A DNA stretch of 17,288 nt from JAADHY01 sp964428935 (lineage in GTDB: Bacteria; Planctomycetota; Planctomycetia; Planctomycetales; Planctomycetaceae), in contig CAYSAG010000085.1 of the NCBI GenBank assembly GCA_964428935.1, positions 1 through 17,288 of the forward strand. The letters are read 5' to 3'. Positions 1-7,549 of the stretch are shown here, piece after piece. The notes under the pieces are model-generated. The model worked only from the letters and a program-made list of their open reading frames with translations, did no database searches and was not told the DNA's origin. Every line of letters begins with the position of its first letter. Position 1 is the stretch's first letter. A program made the translations under genes and the position numbers.

Positions 1-1
1 C

Positions 2-277
2 GACGGAACAAAGGAAGCCACGAACGTGGCCCTGGCGTGCGAACTGCCGGAAGGGGTGGAGCTGGTCGGTGCGAAAGGCGCGACGCCGTACAAGTTGCAA
101 GAACGCACCGTCCAGTTTCAGCCGCTCCCGGCCTTGCCGCCCGGCAAGACCGCCTTGTTCCGCTTGCAAGTGCGAGGCACGGCGGCTGGCACGCACCGGT
201 TGCGAGCACAGATTTCCAGCGACAGCGTCGAGGCACCGCTGGTTGTCGACGAGCTGACGAAGTTCTACTCCGAGTAA
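2..277 (+). CDS. C-terminal fragment of a surface/repeat-domain protein (DUF11-like)
   Basis: The reading frame is open from the left edge and stops at TAA 275-277, so only the last 91 residues are visible and the true start lies outside the window. The GTG at 26 is in frame but has no ribosome binding site and falls in the middle of a conserved strand, so it is not taken as the start. The fragment reads as one beta-sandwich domain: a strand ending in LPEGVELVGA, a turn, the segment PLPALPPGKTA, and a final strand with GTHRLRAQISSD followed by a short acidic tail. This pattern of 'LPEG...V.A...PL..L.PG...' is familiar from the DUF11-type repeats that end many large planctomycete exported proteins. 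The likely location is the cell surface or periplasm, but this is inferred from the family, since no signal peptide can be seen in the fragment. A strong terminator follows 74 bases after the stop. Confidence 0.6.
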   Translation, partial: DGTKEATNVALACELPEGVELVGAKGATPYKLQERTVQFQPLPALPPGKTALFRLQVRGTAAGTHRLRAQISSDSVEAPLVVDELTKFYSE

Positions 278-350
278 ACGCAGCTCTGGACACCGACCCG
301 TTTCCCGCTCGCGGCTGAGCCACGGACGGTTCGAGCCGAGGCGGGGAGCA

Positions 351-399
351 GGAACACCCGAGTCGTTCTCTCCTTCCGGCGACTCGGGTGTTTCTTTTT
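351..399 (+). terminator. Intrinsic terminator after the left-edge gene
   Basis: A perfect 13-base inverted repeat (353-365 with 380-392, AACACCCGAGTCG and its complement) encloses a 14-base loop. It is followed at once by a T-rich run (TTTCTTTTT, 391-399). The stem can be lengthened by a G-T and a G-C pair at its base. It lies 74 bases after the stop at 277, where transcription of the first gene should end. Confidence 0.85.
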
Positions 400-790
400 G
401 TCCGTCTGCCGTCCAGCCCTCGGCGTGGACCGTGCCGTGCCGCCGACCAAACGGGACGGACGCCCGTCGAACGAGACGACGGCCTCCGCGGAGCGCCGCA
501 CCGCCGAGCACGTGAGAAGTTCACCCTGAAGCGTCGACACGCACGCTTCCAACAACTGCGGCAGCAGACCCGCCAACCGCTCACGGCAGAGCGGAAAACG
601 GCCACCGGCTGGCAAGCGCGGGCTGCTCTTCGCAGAATGGTTAGGTGCTCGCCCGCCGCACTGGAACGGCGCGGCCGAAAGCCGGGCCGGCGGTCGAGAG
701 CCTTCGCCAATTCAGCCCGAACCGAGCCGGCGACGCCGGACGAACCTGCCTCGACGCACTCGGTCGGTCCCGAACGTTCGCTCCGAGAAT

Positions 791-799
791 GGGAGGAGC
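791..799 (+). promoter_or_regulatory. Ribosome binding site deciding the GH-A glycosidase start
   Basis: The sequence GGGAGGAG lies at 791-798, six bases before the ATG at 805. It supports this start over the in-frame ATG at 388, which sits inside the terminator hairpin. Confidence 0.75.
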
Positions 800-804
800 C
801 GCGA

Positions 805-2868
805 ATGAGACGCACCGTACGACGTGGGTCGTTCGTCGAGAGCTTCGTGTGGGGCAGCCCGCTGCAGACTCTTCTCGCCGGGCGGCGTCGGCCGTTCGGT
901 GTTGCAAGAGCGTGGCTGAGCGGAGCGGTGTGTCTGGCAGTGGCCCTTTGGTTCTGCGGGCCGGCTTGGGCGGAGACGGAATTGCAACCGGAGGACCCGG
1001 CCTCGTTTTTTGTCGAGCCGGGGAAGGTCGCTGTGCTGCGGTTCCGTGTGCGGGGCGGGCGTCCGAGCGACGGTCTTCGCTACGTCGTCCGAGACTACAC
1101 CGGCCGCCAGACGGACGCGGGCGAAGCGGCCTGGACGGACGACGGAACGGCCGAGGTGCGTCTGCGGTTGCCGGTTGGGTACTACGACCTGGACTTTTCG
1201 TCGGTGGGTCAGCGGTTCGGTGTGGCGTCGCTGCCTCGCTTTGAGGGCCGTCGTGACCCGTTCTTCGCCGTGGACGCCGCCTCGTCGTGGCTCGTCAAAG
1301 ACGACCGGGTTCGCGAAGCGTTGGCCGCGAACCTGCGACGCTGCGGCATTGGAATGGCCCGCGAAAGGCTGCGGTGGGCGGAAATCAGCCCGAGCCCGGG
1401 CGTCTGGCACTGGGACGCCGCTCACCGAAACGAGCGGCTGCGACGGACGTACGCCGCGCACGACGTCGCTGTGCTCGAAATGTTCCACGACGCGCCGCCG
1501 TGGCTCGGCCTGACCGCTCGCTACCCGTCCGACTTGGTTCGAACCGCTCGGCAGTGGCAGCAAATTGCTCGACGCTGGAGCCACTTGTGGGGAGCCCTGG
1601 AAGTTTGGAACGAGCCGGACATTTTCTTCGGCGGCAACTTGCCCGCCGACCAGTACGTGGCCGTGGTCCGAGCCGTTGCGGCCGGGGCTCGCCGCGCCAG
1701 CCCCAAGACGCCCATTGTCGGAGGCGTGTTCGCCCACTACGACCCGACCTACCTTGAAACAGCCGCGAACAACGGGCTGCTGGAACTGGTCGACGTCGTC
1801 AGTTTCCACACGTACGCGCACGCACCTCAGGTGGAAGGGCTGGTCGCTCGGTACCGCGACTGGCTGGTCGCTCACGGACACCCCAACAAGCCCCTTTGGA
1901 TTACCGAGTGCGGTCGACCGTGGAAACGGGGACCGGACCGGCCGCCGGTCGACCAAGACGCCGCCAGCGCGCTGGACATTGTGGCGAAGGTGGTCGAGGC
2001 GCGAGCGTGCGGGGTCGAGCGGCACTTTCCGTTCGTTTACCCGTTTTACGAAGAAAGAGAGAACAACTTCGGGCTCATGGGTCGGCAGGCCACACCGCTC
2101 CGGTCCATGGCCGCCTACGCTCAAGCCGTCCGCGTCCTCGCCCACACCGAGTACCTGGGCGACCTGGTCCTTCCGACCTCGGCCGTGCAACGGGCTCGCG
2201 TGTTCGCCAGCGGCTCGCAGGCAGTCGCCGTTCTTTACACGGGCCGAGTGGCGCCGAACGGCCAGGTTGCGCTGCCGGTTCAGCCGTTGCGAGCGGAAGG
2301 AGCAGACGGTCGGGCGCTGACGGTCAACGCTTCCGGCGCTGTTCCCGTTCCAGACGGTCTGACCTACGTCTGGTTGGACCGTCGACGACTGACCGGCCAC
2401 CTGCGCACCGACACCAACGCCAAGCGGCTTTGGCGGTTGGGACGGTCCCGCTCGTCCGGCCAGCCGGCGCGACGACCGACGTCCACCGACCACGCCGCGC
2501 CAGCCCGGCAAGTGGTGCTTCGTCTGGACTTCGACGGTCAGTCCCTGCGGCCAAACTCGCACGGCTACCAGGTTGCTGCCGAGGCCGTTTCGCGTCTCCG
2601 GTTGCCCGTGCAGGCCTTCAACCTGGACGACCGCCCGCACCGACTGACCCTGACGCTGCCGGCGGACGTGACGCTGGTGGAGGGCCAGCGCCGTCAAAGC
2701 TGCTCGTTGCCACCGAACAGTTCAGCCGGGGTCGCGTGGACGGTCGACGTCCGCCGACTGCTGAAAGCGGGCCGAGAGGGAGCCGTGTCGTTTCGAGTCG
2801 CCGTCGACTGCGACGGGCGGCCGACCACGCCGCTGGTCTTCCGCCTCAGTCTTTCCGGCCAGCAGTGA
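805..2868 (+). CDS. Exported clan GH-A glycoside hydrolase (GH39-like)
   Basis: This is a predicted 687-residue secreted glycosidase with a retaining mechanism. The start at 805 is supported by GGGAGGAG six bases upstream and by the signal peptide that follows: an Arg-rich n-region, a hydrophobic core at about 38-51 and a likely cleavage after AWA at residue 56. Residues about 57-150 look like a beta-rich N-terminal domain. A (beta/alpha)8 barrel follows at about 155-450. It carries EVWNEPDIF, where Glu270 would be the acid/base, and LWITECGRPW, where Glu368 would be the nucleophile. The 98-residue spacing of the two glutamates and the SFHTYAH strand between them suit clan GH-A. The C-terminal 230 residues are beta-rich and may bind carbohydrate or pack on the barrel. 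GH39-like is the best guess, but the family and substrate cannot be fixed from motifs. The GH28-like gene starts 44 bases downstream, so the two are probably co-transcribed. Confidence 0.8.
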   Translation: MRRTVRRGSFVESFVWGSPLQTLLAGRRRPFGVARAWLSGAVCLAVALWFCGPAWAETELQPEDPASFFVEPGKVAVLRFRVRGGRPSDGLRYVVRDYTGRQTDAGEAAWTDDGTAEVRLRLPVGYYDLDFSSVGQRFGVASLPRFEGRRDPFFAVDAASSWLVKDDRVREALAANLRRCGIGMARERLRWAEISPSPGVWHWDAAHRNERLRRTYAAHDVAVLEMFHDAPPWLGLTARYPSDLVRTARQWQQIARRWSHLWGALEVWNEPDIFFGGNLPADQYVAVVRAVAAGARRASPKTPIVGGVFAHYDPTYLETAANNGLLELVDVVSFHTYAHAPQVEGLVARYRDWLVAHGHPNKPLWITECGRPWKRGPDRPPVDQDAASALDIVAKVVEARACGVERHFPFVYPFYEERENNFGLMGRQATPLRSMAAYAQAVRVLAHTEYLGDLVLPTSAVQRARVFASGSQAVAVLYTGRVAPNGQVALPVQPLRAEGADGRALTVNASGAVPVPDGLTYVWLDRRRLTGHLRTDTNAKRLWRLGRSRSSGQPARRPTSTDHAAPARQVVLRLDFDGQSLRPNSHGYQVAAEAVSRLRLPVQAFNLDDRPHRLTLTLPADVTLVEGQRRQSCSLPPNSSAGVAWTVDVRRLLKAGREGAVSFRVAVDCDGRPTTPLVFRLSLSGQQ

Positions 2869-2912
2869 CAACCAACCGAACACGGAACACCGCAGTTGGG
2901 GAGGATTCCGCC

Positions 2913-4469
2913 ATGCAACGTTCAGCCTTTCCTTGGCCAAACGGACGCCCGTTGGCCGTGGCGTTGACAGCAGTCGCGGTTGCCGGCTTGGTTTGCGTTT
3001 CGGACGGTCGCTGTGCCGAGTCTGCGCGAACCAGCTGGGTCAACGCCGTCCAGGCCGGTGCCGTCCCGGACGGCGAGACGGTCAACACCGAATCTCTGCA
3101 AAAGGCCATTGACCGCTTGGCCGCTTCCGGCGGAGGAACGCTTTACTTCCCTGCCGGACGCTACCGGACCGGCACGTTGGTTCTGCGGTCTCACGTCACA
3201 CTGCGGCTCGACTCCGGCGCCGTCCTGCTGGGCAGCACCGACCTGTCGGACTACCCGGACCACGTACCCGCCTACCGGTCCTACACCGACAACTACACGT
3301 GCAAGTCGTTGCTCTACGCAGAGGGGGCAGAGAACATTGCCATTGTCGGCCGAGGCACCATTGACGGACAGGGCACGGCGTTTTCGGGGCCGTTCAAGCG
3401 CCGGCCGTACTTGATTCGTCTGATTGAGTGCCGCAACGTGACGCTGCGCGACGTCACGCTACAGTGGTCCCCCATGTGGACGTTGCACTTGTTGGCGTGC
3501 GAAGACGTCGTCGTCGACGGGCTGCGCATTCAGACCGTCCCACCCATCAACCGCAACAACGACGGAATCGACGTCGACAGTTGCTGGAACGTGCGAATCG
3601 CCAACTGCCTGGTCCGGACGCAGGACGACGCCATTGTGTTGAAAAGCACCTCGCCGCGTCCGTGTCGGAACGTCACCATCACCAACTGCGTGCTCAGCAG
3701 CCGGGCCAACGCCTTCAAATTGGGGACCGAGTCGGTGGGCGGTTTTCAGAACGTGGTGTTGAGCAACACGGTCATTTACGACACCGGGTTTTGCGGGCTG
3801 GCGTTGGAGCTGGTCGACGGCGGCGTGTTCGACCAAGTCAGCATTTCGAACGTGGTCATGCGAAAGGTTCGCAGCGCAGCCATTTTCATTCGGTTGGGGA
3901 ACCGAGCCCGACCGTGGTGGGTGCCGCGGCCGGGGGACAAGCCCGAAGACGAACCGCCGCGGCCCGGAATGGGTTCTCTGCAGAACATTCTGATTTCCAA
4001 CGTGCAGGCGACGGACATCGGTCCGTACGGCTGCTCCATTACCGGCATTCCGGGACACCCGGTCCGGAACGTGACGTTGAGGAACGTTCGCATGCAGTTC
4101 GTGGGCGGCGGTACAGCCGAAGAGGCGAAACGGTTGGACGTGCCCGAACGGGAAGACGCTTACCCCGAGTGTCGCATGTTCGGTCGGCTTCCGGCCTACG
4201 GGTTCTACTGTCGGCACGTTGAGGGGCTGACGCTGCGAGACCTGCAGCTGCGACTGGCCAAGGAGGATGCTCGCCCGCCGCTGGTGTTGGACGACGTCCG
4301 TCAGGCCGAAATTTCGGGGCTGTCAGTGCAGGTGTCGGACTCGGCGGACTGTGCCGTTCGCGTTCGGCAGGTCGACCAGCTGACGCTGCGAGCCACCCGC
4401 CCGCCCACACCGCTGGACCGACTGCTCTCGAAGTTCGGGCCGTGCGGTCGGGTGACCGTTGTGCCGTAG
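2913..4469 (+). CDS. Exported GH28-type glycoside hydrolase (polygalacturonase-like beta-helix)
   Basis: This is a 518-residue protein with a Sec signal peptide (hydrophobic core about 14-30, likely cleavage near CA at 34-35). The ATG at 2913 has GGGGAGGA at 2898-2905, seven bases away. The frame is open far upstream, but that part overlaps the GH-A gene. The mature protein begins with the 'GAVPDGETVNTESLQKAID' region and the SGGGTLYFPAGRY turn typical of pectinase-type right-handed beta-helices. The GH28 acidic centre is present: NNDGIDVDS with Asp217, and QDDAIVLKS with Asp238 and Asp239, 21-22 residues apart as in polygalacturonases. The next motif, normally a Gly-His-Gly, is replaced by RANAFKLGTESVGG. 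Later signatures (GIPGHPVRNVTLRNV, EDAYPE.RMFG.LPAYGFYCRHV) match the bacterial GH28 branch. Its role is probably hydrolysis of pectin or another acidic or rhamnose-containing glycan outside the cytoplasm, together with the upstream GH-A enzyme. The fold is secure but the substrate is open. Confidence 0.88.
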   Translation: MQRSAFPWPNGRPLAVALTAVAVAGLVCVSDGRCAESARTSWVNAVQAGAVPDGETVNTESLQKAIDRLAASGGGTLYFPAGRYRTGTLVLRSHVTLRLDSGAVLLGSTDLSDYPDHVPAYRSYTDNYTCKSLLYAEGAENIAIVGRGTIDGQGTAFSGPFKRRPYLIRLIECRNVTLRDVTLQWSPMWTLHLLACEDVVVDGLRIQTVPPINRNNDGIDVDSCWNVRIANCLVRTQDDAIVLKSTSPRPCRNVTITNCVLSSRANAFKLGTESVGGFQNVVLSNTVIYDTGFCGLALELVDGGVFDQVSISNVVMRKVRSAAIFIRLGNRARPWWVPRPGDKPEDEPPRPGMGSLQNILISNVQATDIGPYGCSITGIPGHPVRNVTLRNVRMQFVGGGTAEEAKRLDVPEREDAYPECRMFGRLPAYGFYCRHVEGLTLRDLQLRLAKEDARPPLVLDDVRQAEISGLSVQVSDSADCAVRVRQVDQLTLRATRPPTPLDRLLSKFGPCGRVTVVP

Positions 4470-4500
4470 AGAGTCAGCCGAGGAGACCGCGGGTCGTAAG

Positions 4501-4521
4501 AAAAGACCGCTTGGTCTTCTT
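4501..4521 (-). terminator. Terminator of the minus-strand 781-residue gene
   Basis: A six-base stem (4503-4508 with 4513-4518, AAGACC/GGTCTT) has a four-base loop. On the minus strand it is followed by a T-rich run (GGTCTTTTCTT). It lies about 115 bases after the stop of the minus-strand gene at 4634. On the plus strand it is followed by only TCTT, so it may also work weakly for the GH28 gene. Confidence 0.55.
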
Positions 4522-4534
4522 GCCGTTTGTGGGC

Positions 4535-4575
4535 GCGTCGCTGGAGCCCGGCAGTCCTGAGGCTCCAGCGAACGC
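4535..4575 (+). terminator. Long hairpin in the convergent intergenic region
   Basis: A 10-base stem (4539-4548 with 4561-4570, CGCTGGAGCC and its complement) is extended by four more pairs (4535-4538 with 4572-4575) across one bulged A. The loop has 12 bases. On the plus strand a loose T-rich stretch (GGTTTGTCTGTTTCTCC) follows from 4584. It sits between two convergent genes and probably helps end transcription of the glycosidase operon. Confidence 0.5.
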
Positions 4576-4633
4576 GAGCAGTCGGTTTGTCTGTTTCTCC
4601 GAGCCTTCAGTCCGTCCAGCGCCGGCACGCGCC

Positions 4634-6979
4634 CTACTTGCGCTGCAGGTCCGAAGGGTCGTCGCACCAGGTCAACTTGAACCGCGGCCATTTGGACCGT
4701 TCCGGGCCTTTCTGTCTCCAGACGTACTCGCATTCAATGAGGTCCGAGAAGGCGAATTCGGGAAAGCACATCAGGAACGCCGTAATGCGACGAAGAGCGG
4801 ACTCGCTGGCAAGCGGCTTTCTCTCAAAACCCTTGCAGCGGAACACCGACGGATACGCGGCTGGCCCAGCGATCGGCCAGCGGTGCGTTTCAATGGCGTC
4901 CAGGTCGACGAAGGGAATGTCGCAGGCTTCACAGTAGTACAAGGAGGTCCCCACGACCAAATCAAATGAGTCGGGCGAGCCTGCTGCTTCCAGAAAGGCG
5001 AGGGCGTTTTCGAGGTTGTGCCAAAAATGCACGCCCACGATGATTCCTCCGCCGCCCAGAATCGTTGCGTACCACGGCTCGGCCTGCCCTTCGAAATCGA
5101 CTCGAATGAGCACTTCGTCGGGCACCGCTCTCCACGGCGCCGCGCTGTAGTAGTCAGCGGCGGCGCAGAAAAACTGCTCCAGCAGGTCCGGGTCAACGCC
5201 GCGAATGGACGTCACGCTCGTGGTCAGCCCGAGCTGTCGGTCTGCGTCACTCAAAATTTTCCGCCGGAACCGCTCCACGAGGGGCCGTTGGTCAACCACA
5301 CACTCGACGCCGACCCGCCTCAAATCCGCGACGACTTGCTTTCGAGTTTTTCTGTCCGAGACCACCACCCGCCGGGGACGGCGCGGCTTGCCCGTTTTGG
5401 GAAGCAACATGGCTTCCAGAAGCGCCCGAAGCACGTAGTTGTCGTCCGTTTTGGTCGGCGCGACCCGCGAGTGGACCGGCTGCCTGGAGCGTTGTCGTAA
5501 GACGGCGACCATGGGAGGTCGAATCTTGTTGCCCTCTTCGTCTTCGACCCAGCCCGGGGCGGGAAACTCGGCCACGACCCACTCTTCGGATTCACTTTGC
5601 GGCAACGAGGCGACTCGCTCCAGTGCCTCCTTCGGGTCGCCGACCGTGCCCTTCAATTGGGCAAGGCGCTCCGTTTTTTCGGCCACTCGGTCGACTGCTG
5701 GCAAAGAGTCGACCAGTTGGCATTCGACACCAACGCTGTGCAGTTTGGCGTCCAGAACGCGGTGCAGTTCTGGGTCGGCCACACACACTTCGGCCGGCCA
5801 GCACGCGGGACCCTGGGCAGCAGGCCCTTCAGCTGCCTCCTGAAGAACGCTCCACACGTCTTCCGGGTCAGGCTTTTCGGGAAACGCTTCGAAGTGACAA
5901 GGAAAGCCAGTCTGGCCGTCACACACGAAAACCTGCCACACTTCCTCGTCGTCCACCTCGTCCGACCAAAACGGCCGACCCAGCCGGACGCCGACTTCCC
6001 AGACGACCTCGCGTTGAAGCAGAACGGGCGGCTTCCCTTCGAGCGAGCGCGGCTCTGTCTGTTTTTCGCCAGCGTCCGATCCGCTTCGTTCTTCAACACG
6101 CTCACGCAGCCAGCTCAACGCGTCTTCATTCGCCTGCCACGCCGCCAGGTTCAACAGAACGTACATGCGGGCGCGTACTTCACGCCTGGAGACCAGATTC
6201 TCGCCGACGTCTCCAAGGTCGGCCGGCGGGTCCAGAAGCAGCTCGGCCACAGACGGTTCGAAGTCGAGGGCTTCGTCCAGCAGGGCCCGAGACCGCTCGC
6301 AGTCACCGTCTTCCAAGAACGCGAGAAACGCTCGGTGGTAGAGCCAATGGACGTCCCGCTCGTCCCGGTAAGCCTCCAGCAATTCCTTCAATTCCTCGTG
6401 CCGCTTCTCACGCAGCAAGAAGGCGGCCAGCAGGAACCGGGCGTTGAACCGGTCGGATTGGTCCAAACGGAGGGCCTCACGGCAAGCGTCGATGGCTTCT
6501 ACTGTGCGTCCCGAACAGCCCAACGCCGTCGCCAAGGACAGAAACACCACCAAGTACAACTCGGTGTCTTTGGTGTCGCCGAACCGACCCACCAGACGCT
6601 CGAAGTCGTCGCCGATTGCTTCCCGAGTCGCCTCGACCAACACCCTGCAGGCTTCCAAAGCAGCCTCCCACGACGGAACCTTTCCGCCCAGGACCGTGTA
6701 GTCGTGGTCGGAACCGGCACTGCTGGAGGCACTCGCGGTTGAAAGGTGTTCGGTCAGAAACCGCGCACCAGTTTCGGCACCAGCTTCCGGAAGCCTGGGG
6801 CCTAGGTTCTCAGCCGCTGCGTCCGTCAAGAGCAGGTCGCACGGTGGACGGCGTTCGATTGCAGAGAGAATGTCACCGGGACTTGAGTGAGTCCGAGAGG
6901 ACTGGTTCGCAGAGGCCGGCCGGCTGGCCTGCTTCCCTGCTGTTTTCCGACCCTTTGAGCGTTCTCGCTTCTTGCCCAT
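4634..6979 (-). CDS. Cytosolic protein of unknown function with TPR-like helices and a duplicated domain
   Basis: This 781-residue protein has no signal peptide or membrane segment. The ATG at 6979 has a strong AGGAGGA at 6985-6991, five bases away, so the earlier in-frame ATG at 7111 is not needed. A basic N-terminus (MGKKRERSKGRK) and a Ser/Ala-rich linker lead into a helical TPR-like region at about 102-250, with EAIDACREALRLDQSD as the clearest unit. Two similar alpha/beta units follow, at about 345-430 and 468-580. Each has a core of 'P..V.V.D......L...VGVEC', followed by a helix. A third part, about 598-770, contains AAADYYSAAPWRAVPDEV, a Gly-rich ILGGGG turn and a YYCEACDIPF pair of cysteines. 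The last two parts faintly recall the DUF6930/DUF7309 proteins of other bacteria, a memory-based impression. No function can be assigned. The gene stands alone, with more than 500 bases upstream and a terminator downstream. Confidence 0.75.
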   Translation of the reverse strand: MGKKRERSKGRKTAGKQASRPASANQSSRTHSSPGDILSAIERRPPCDLLLTDAAAENLGPRLPEAGAETGARFLTEHLSTASASSSAGSDHDYTVLGGKVPSWEAALEACRVLVEATREAIGDDFERLVGRFGDTKDTELYLVVFLSLATALGCSGRTVEAIDACREALRLDQSDRFNARFLLAAFLLREKRHEELKELLEAYRDERDVHWLYHRAFLAFLEDGDCERSRALLDEALDFEPSVAELLLDPPADLGDVGENLVSRREVRARMYVLLNLAAWQANEDALSWLRERVEERSGSDAGEKQTEPRSLEGKPPVLLQREVVWEVGVRLGRPFWSDEVDDEEVWQVFVCDGQTGFPCHFEAFPEKPDPEDVWSVLQEAAEGPAAQGPACWPAEVCVADPELHRVLDAKLHSVGVECQLVDSLPAVDRVAEKTERLAQLKGTVGDPKEALERVASLPQSESEEWVVAEFPAPGWVEDEEGNKIRPPMVAVLRQRSRQPVHSRVAPTKTDDNYVLRALLEAMLLPKTGKPRRPRRVVVSDRKTRKQVVADLRRVGVECVVDQRPLVERFRRKILSDADRQLGLTTSVTSIRGVDPDLLEQFFCAAADYYSAAPWRAVPDEVLIRVDFEGQAEPWYATILGGGGIIVGVHFWHNLENALAFLEAAGSPDSFDLVVGTSLYYCEACDIPFVDLDAIETHRWPIAGPAAYPSVFRCKGFERKPLASESALRRITAFLMCFPEFAFSDLIECEYVWRQKGPERSKWPRFKLTWCDDPSDLQRK

Positions 6980-7549
6980 TGCGTTCCTCCTGCTTTTCGT
7001 CCGTTGCGTTCCTTCTTCCGCGAAATTCCTTTTCGCCCGCACGGCACCGCTGCCCAAAGGCACAGCCGGACGGGAAAAACGAAGGAAACCGACCTGGCAA
7101 ATGCCGTCCACACCGATTCCGCTCCCGGAGCAATGGCCTCCACCAGCCGATCGGCGGCCGACCTCCAGCGTCGGTCCCCCTGTCTGCCGAGCGAAAGAAT
7201 AAGTCGGTCAGAGAGAGTTTGCCACCCTTTTTTGTGGAAATGCCGGCTCGAGCCGACGAGTTGGCACCTGTCGGCTCGCTTGCGTGGCCCGGGACTTCGT
7301 CTGCATTTTCTTCGGCACTCGCCGGTCTAGACGTTGTCGCGGCGCCCAATGACCCGCGTCACGAAACACACCTGCCGACGCGGCCACGACGAAGGACGGC
7401 CGCCCAATTCCCCAAGTCCCTCTCTCAGCCGAAACCCGGCAGTTGCTCACGCCACCGTTCGCGGTTCCCGCTGTCGCGGAGCGGCGAAAGGAGCTTGCGA
7501 GGTCGCCGGTGTCTTCGCCTGGGCCCCGGGGCGACTTGACCACGCGCGC
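6980..7549. other. Intergenic region, 570 bases
   Basis: No gene is supported here. It lies between the start of the 781-residue gene and the end of the peroxiredoxin gene, both on the minus strand. It holds the strong Shine-Dalgarno at 6985-6991, a 12-base perfect palindrome at 7244-7255, and a weak six-base inverted repeat (7502-7507 with 7529-7534) near the peroxiredoxin stop that lacks a T run. A promoter for the 781-residue gene is expected. A TATTCT at about 7196-7201 on the minus strand is the only suggestive hexamer. Confidence 0.5.
7244..7255. repeat. 12-base perfect palindrome in an intergenic region
   Basis: CGGCTCGAGCCG reads the same on both strands. It lies about 265 bases upstream of the start of the 781-residue gene. 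It could be an operator or a chance GC-rich palindrome, and nothing else near it decides. Confidence 0.3.

Larger units (their letters stand above)
278..804. other. Intergenic region, 527 bases
   Basis: This stretch separates the left-edge gene from the glycosidase operon. It holds the terminator at 351-399, a minor hairpin (7-base stem, 528-534 with 543-549) and the ribosome binding site of the next gene. The glycosidase frame stays open back to position 388, but that part overlaps the terminator, is rich in Arg and Ala, and precedes a good signal peptide, so it is judged non-coding. A promoter for the operon should lie here, but no convincing -35/-10 pair was seen. Confidence 0.6.

Noticed and set aside
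388..804. Extension of the GH-A glycosidase frame back to an ATG at 388
   Set aside because: It overlaps the terminator hairpin, lacks a ribosome binding site, and would place a good signal peptide in the middle of the protein. The ATG at 805 has a clear Shine-Dalgarno.
712..2697. Long open frame on the minus strand (661 codons) opposite the GH-A gene
   Set aside because: It mirrors the real gene in a GC-rich sequence. It shows no family pattern, and the plus-strand frame has a signal peptide and catalytic motifs.
1896..2912. Upstream extension of the GH28 frame across the GH-A gene
   Set aside because: The sequence is Arg/Pro/Ser-rich shadow translation. The start at 2913 has a ribosome binding site and a signal peptide.
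6980..7111. Earlier ATG at 7111 for the 781-residue gene
   Set aside because: No ribosome binding site supports it, while AGGAGGA lies five bases before the ATG at 6979.
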